Both the position numbers and the translations under genes were made by a program. This document shows, in pieces, positions 6,553 through 8,744 of a DNA stretch of 8,744 nt (its first letter is position 1; each line of letters opens with the position of its first letter). The notes beneath the pieces are model-generated. The model was not told where the DNA came from and ran no database searches. It saw nothing but the letters and a program-made list of their open reading frames with translations. Location: assembly GCA_026387845.1 (NCBI GenBank), contig JAPLKX010000530.1:1-8744 (forward strand), given 5' to 3'. The DNA is from Candidatus Hydrogenedentota bacterium (lineage in GTDB: Bacteria; Hydrogenedentota; Hydrogenedentia; Hydrogenedentales; SLHB01).

Positions 6553-6588
6553 GGACGTATAGGACCTATAGGACGCATAGGACCTATA
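6553..6588. repeat. Four tandem 9-bp repeats GGAC[G/C]NATA
   Basis: Plus-strand units are GGACGTATA (6553-6561), GGACCTATA (6562-6570), GGACGCATA (6571-6579) and GGACCTATA (6580-6588), preceded by a partial TTATA. The internal CCTATAGG is self-complementary, so the array can fold several ways. A T6 run (6592-6597) lies just beyond on the plus strand. It fills the spacer between the 85-aa gene, whose TAG stop (6586-6584) lies inside it, and the isomerase. A related array sits at 8608-8634. Confidence 0.85.
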
Positions 6589-6841
6589 AAGTTTTTTCCT
6601 GTCGCTGCGCGAGTTTGTCGACGGCGTCCGCCAGCCGCTCTTGGGCTTGTACCATTTTGCCCAGGAATAGTAAGGTGAAAAGCGAAATCGCGAAGCTGAT
6701 GGCGGTGGGGACAAACATCGTCATCGACATCCGGCTCCCGATGCTTGAGATGAGAGCCAGGATTGCCGACAGAATGATTATGCCGATCACTAATTCGCGT
6801 GTCTTGAAGCTTTTTCCGGTTTCTCGCGTCTGTTCTGCCAT
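6584..6841 (-). CDS. Small two-helix membrane protein (85 aa), unknown function
   Basis: Not recognised as a named family. It has a polar N-terminus (MAEQTRETGKSFKTRE), a first hydrophobic helix at about residues 17-34 (LVIGIIILSAILALISS), a Met-rich link, a second helix at about 42-62 (FVPTAISFAISLFTLLFL), and an amphipathic tail QERLADAVDKLAQRQEKTL. That tail is almost the same as the tail of the 45-aa membrane protein encoded just upstream. ATG 6841 is supported by GAGGAG about 8 nt before it. The stop lies in the 9-bp repeat array. Position between two Tat-exported enzymes suggests a membrane accessory role; this is inference. Confidence 0.8.
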   Translation of the reverse strand: MAEQTRETGKSFKTRELVIGIIILSAILALISSIGSRMSMTMFVPTAISFAISLFTLLFLGKMVQAQERLADAVDKLAQRQEKTL

Positions 6842-6888
6842 TTTTTTGCTCCTCGTGCCGCGTTATGTGCTCTGCCTGCGGGAATCGC

Positions 6889-6908
6889 GGTCGAGCAGGA
6901 GCTCGACC
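6889..6908. repeat. Perfect hairpin between the two small membrane-protein genes
   Basis: GGTCGAGC (6889-6896) and GCTCGACC (6901-6908) form an 8-bp perfect stem with a 4-nt loop. It lies in the 125-bp spacer between the 45-aa and 85-aa genes. No T-run follows, so it may be an mRNA processing or stability element rather than a terminator. Confidence 0.65.
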
Positions 6909-6929
6909 CCACCGCAGCTCGATCCCACC
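6900..6929. repeat. 14-bp direct repeat, period 16
   Basis: AGCTCGACCCCACC (6900-6913) is repeated as AGCTCGATCCCACC (6916-6929), one mismatch. The first copy overlaps the right arm of the 6889-6908 hairpin, so the second copy can offer an alternative, G-U-containing partner for the left arm. Confidence 0.6.
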
Positions 6930-6966
6930 CCCTTGCCTCGCTCCTGTTACCCCGTACTGAGGATTC

Positions 6967-7104
6967 CTATTCGTTCTTGCGTTGCGTGAGTTTCTCGAGT
7001 GCGTCGGCCACGCGCTCGTGGGCGCGCATCGCCCGCCACGCCACCACCAGTACAAAAATGACCGCGGCCAGCCATGCCAGTGGAATCAACCAAATCATAA
7101 TCAT
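6967..7104 (-). CDS. Small single-helix membrane protein (45 aa), unknown function
   Basis: A short gene that gene callers could miss. It starts MIMIWLIPLAWLAAVIFVLV, one transmembrane helix from the first residue, followed by AWRAMRAHERVADALEKL and TQRKNE, a charged amphipathic tail. The tail matches that of the 85-aa protein downstream (ERVADALEKLTQR against ERLADAVDKLAQR). ATG 7104 has AGAGGG 7 nt upstream and the stop is TAG. It begins 22 bp after the amidohydrolase stop, consistent with co-transcription. The good ribosome binding site, short spacing and shared tail argue that it is real. Confidence 0.72.
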   Translation of the reverse strand: MIMIWLIPLAWLAAVIFVLVVAWRAMRAHERVADALEKLTQRKNE

Positions 7105-7126
7105 TTTCAGGCCCTCTTTTGGCGCG

Positions 7127-8569
7127 TCAGGCGCGGCGCCAGTTCTTTAGTGACGAGTCGTATGGGAAAAGCTCGTGGGCGTTGCCGCGCATTATACGAT
7201 CAACCAGGTCCGGCGCGTCGTTCTCCGACAGCCAGCCTTCTTCTATCAGTTCGGTAATGGCTTGCGTGACACCGCGGCGCGCGATAGCGGCGTGGCCGAC
7301 GACGGGCTCGACGGGCCTGTAGTCGCCGCCGAACGTGAGCACTTTCGACGCGGGCGCGGCCATGAGGAATTCTTTGAGGAACCGGACACTTGCGGCGGGA
7401 TTGATGATCCAGGCCCAGCACATATCGATCCAGACGTTGGAGTAGTGTTTGGCGAGTGCGATCGCCTCGTCCTGGTAGGGGTAGTCGATGTGCATCAGGA
7501 CGAAGTTCGCATTCTTGTGTTTTTTCAGGGTGGGGCACATATCCGAAGCGTTGCGGCGCAGCCACTCAAGCGGCATGCCGTTGTGCCCGGCGAAATAGCC
7601 CGTGTGCAACTTGACGGGCAGGTGCTTCTCCGCGGATTTGTCAATGCAGTAGTGCATGAGGTGGTCTTGCAGGGCTTTGTTCTCCGCGTCGGATAGCGAT
7701 TTTTTGTCGGCGGCGTAGCGGGCGAACAGGGGCGCGGCGTCCGCGTCGCTGACCTCGGCAAAGTCGAGCGGCCGACCGTAGGCGCACTGGTTTTTTGTGG
7801 CGATGGCGCGGGGACCGTAGGTGTTGAAACACCAGTCGATGGCGCCGTGGAGATCTTCGAGTGTGCCGATGGACTTGCCGGTGAGCCGCGCGAGAGTGTC
7901 AGTGGATAATGCTGTGCTAAGCGAGACTGTCCAGAGATCTTGCGCGAGGAGTTCGGGGTCGGGTTCGTCGTTGTTGAACACGGGCGATTCAAGCGCGTTG
8001 ACTTGGCAGTACTCGAGGTTGGCCACGTCGCGCAAGATGTGGCGGTAGAAGCCGGGTTTGACGCCGGCGGCGAGTTTTTCTGAAATCCGCTGGTACGTAT
8101 CCTTGTTCAGGTCGTCTTCGCCGAACAGAATCCTGGCGGTCTCTCGCGCGCAGAGGAGGTAGCCGGTGTTGCGGCACTTGTTGTAGTAGGGTTCGACGAG
8201 CTGCCACTTATCGGCGACGGCGAGGTCGTTGGATGTGAGCTTGCGATAGTCGGCGCCGGACATGCCGGAGACTTGGAGGTCGGAATCGACGTAGTGGCAA
8301 AACAGCATCGAGAAATCCGCGGCGGGAATCTTGGGATCGGGTTTGGACAGGGCGGCGACGCGCATGGCCTCGGGCCACAGGTGCTCGTGCGTGTCGACAA
8401 ACGGGGTCTTTTCGACGAGTTCACGCACGTCATCGCGTAATTCGGGGCCAGGGTTGGCCGTGTTTTTCCGGGCAGCCTTCTTGCCGCCGCGTTCGGCCTG
8501 CGCGGCGCCCGCCACACCCGTGGCCGCTCCTACCGCACCCAAAAACTTTCGCCGCGATACTTTGCCCAT
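7127..8569 (-). CDS. Tat-exported amidohydrolase (uronate isomerase-like / amidohydrolase 2 type)
   Basis: A 480-aa metal-dependent TIM-barrel hydrolase or isomerase. The N-terminus is a twin-arginine signal, SRRKFLGAVGAATGVAGAAQA, followed by a Lys/Arg-rich link. Probable metal ligands are His61 and His63 (FVDTHEHLWPE), His322 (VKLHTGYF), His360 (LMHIDYPY) and Asp416 (TFGGDYR). These are the H-x-H, strand-5/6 His and final Asp of the amidohydrolase superfamily. NAHELF near residue 463 is the C-terminal signature also seen in the amidohydrolase 2 and glucuronate-isomerase-like groups. Length fits a uronate-isomerase-like fold with an inserted lid. ATG 8569 has GGGAG about 9 nt upstream. Substrate is unknown; with the downstream isomerase-type protein a role in extracytoplasmic sugar or sugar-acid breakdown is plausible. 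Confidence 0.85.
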   Translation of the reverse strand: MGKVSRRKFLGAVGAATGVAGAAQAERGGKKAARKNTANPGPELRDDVRELVEKTPFVDTHEHLWPEAMRVAALSKPDPKIPAADFSMLFCHYVDSDLQVSGMSGADYRKLTSNDLAVADKWQLVEPYYNKCRNTGYLLCARETARILFGEDDLNKDTYQRISEKLAAGVKPGFYRHILRDVANLEYCQVNALESPVFNNDEPDPELLAQDLWTVSLSTALSTDTLARLTGKSIGTLEDLHGAIDWCFNTYGPRAIATKNQCAYGRPLDFAEVSDADAAPLFARYAADKKSLSDAENKALQDHLMHYCIDKSAEKHLPVKLHTGYFAGHNGMPLEWLRRNASDMCPTLKKHKNANFVLMHIDYPYQDEAIALAKHYSNVWIDMCWAWIINPAASVRFLKEFLMAAPASKVLTFGGDYRPVEPVVGHAAIARRGVTQAITELIEEGWLSENDAPDLVDRIMRGNAHELFPYDSSLKNWRRA

Positions 8570-8607
8570 GCCTGCACACTCCCGAGAAGAAAGCCAATAG
8601 ACTGATC

Positions 8608-8634
8608 GGACGGATCCGACCGATCTGACCGATA
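8608..8634. repeat. Three tandem 9-bp repeats NGAC[G/C]GATN, related to those at 6553-6588
   Basis: Plus-strand units are GGACGGATC (8608-8616), CGACCGATC (8617-8625) and TGACCGATA (8626-8634), with a partial unit before them (8602-8607) and an A-run after. All fit NGAC[G/C]NATN, the pattern of the other array. It lies in the 75-bp spacer before the amidohydrolase, close behind the stop of the preceding gene, as the other array does before the isomerase. Confidence 0.75.
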
Positions 8635-8644
8635 AAAAACGGGG

Positions 8645-8744
8645 CTACTTTTCGTTCAGGCGTTTGTTGAGATCGCGCCAGGCCGCGATGGATTGGGCGA
8701 GGTGTACTTTGACGTCGCCCTGGATGCCATAGCATTGGAGGCCG
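8645..8744 (-). CDS. C-terminal end of an unidentified gene (cut by window edge)
   Basis: The last 32 codons of a minus-strand gene are visible, ending ...AAWRDLNKRLNEK then TAG (8647-8645). The visible part reads GLQCYGIQGDVKVHLAQSIA before that. Codon use and the amphipathic C-terminal helix look like a real protein end, but the piece is too short to name. It lies 75 bp upstream of the amidohydrolase on the same strand, so it is probably the previous gene of that operon. Confidence 0.55.
   Translation of the reverse strand, partial: GLQCYGIQGDVKVHLAQSIAAWRDLNKRLNEK

Noticed and set aside
5645..6553. Long plus-strand frame (about 300 aa) opposite the isomerase
   Set aside because: It is antisense to a well-supported TIM-barrel gene, has Gly/Val/Asp-rich shadow composition and no ribosome binding site.
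6519..7055. Minus-strand 178-aa frame across the small-gene region, including Ile-Gly-Pro-Arg repeats
   Set aside because: It cuts across two better-supported small genes in another frame, is rich in Arg, and its repeat-like end is just translation of the 9-bp DNA repeats.
6553..8634. CRISPR array
   Set aside because: The 9-bp units are contiguous without spacers, too short for CRISPR repeats, and no cas genes are present.
1..8744. Insertion sequence, prophage or integron
   Set aside because: No transposase, integrase or phage gene, and no terminal inverted repeats with target duplications, were seen; the gene content is ordinary chromosomal.

Overview
The window looks like a chromosomal stretch from a moderately high-GC Gram-negative-type bacterium. 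Evidence for an outer-membrane or periplasm-rich cell is a lipoprotein-type murein lytic transglycosylase, two Tat-exported (twin-arginine) carbohydrate-type enzymes, and an exported secretin-N-like protein in an ECF sigma/anti-sigma operon. The mix of Tat-exported TIM-barrel isomerase, exported amidohydrolase and sigma/anti-sigma cassette recalls PVC-type bacteria (Planctomycetes, Lentisphaerae) or Hydrogenedentota. That placement is an impression from gene content only; there is no rRNA or marker gene here.

Layout. (1) 1-1955, minus: an MltD-like lytic transglycosylase with three LysM domains. It is broken by one -1 frameshift at a G5 tract (1564-1568) and runs off the left edge. (2) 1959-2359: a 400-bp divergent intergenic region. 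It holds a near-consensus minus-strand sigma-70 promoter (TTGACA, 17 bp, TATACT), several inverted repeats in the predicted leader of the transglycosylase mRNA, and two palindromes just before the next gene. (3) 2360-5569: two paralogous GNAT acetyltransferases of identical length (182 aa each, about 55% identical by hand count) on the plus strand. They bracket a minus-strand operon of ECF sigma factor, zinc-binding anti-sigma factor and an exported protein with a secretin-N-like domain. (4) 5597-8744, minus: a probable operon. In transcription order it is the end of an unidentified gene, a Tat-exported amidohydrolase, a 45-aa membrane protein, an 85-aa membrane protein and a Tat-exported sugar-phosphate-isomerase-type TIM barrel.

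How the genes may work together. In region 3 the membrane anti-sigma factor presumably holds the sigma factor until an envelope signal arrives; the co-transcribed exported protein may be a sensor partner or target. In region 4 two exported enzymes of carbohydrate-type superfamilies are separated by two small membrane proteins that share a nearly identical amphipathic C-terminus. The spacers before both Tat genes carry divergent copies of one 9-bp-period repeat (NGAC[G/C]NATN). The most noteworthy items are these 9-bp repeats, the pair of related small membrane proteins, the GNAT/sigma/GNAT arrangement and the transglycosylase frameshift. No CRISPR array, tRNA, rRNA, insertion sequence or prophage gene was seen.
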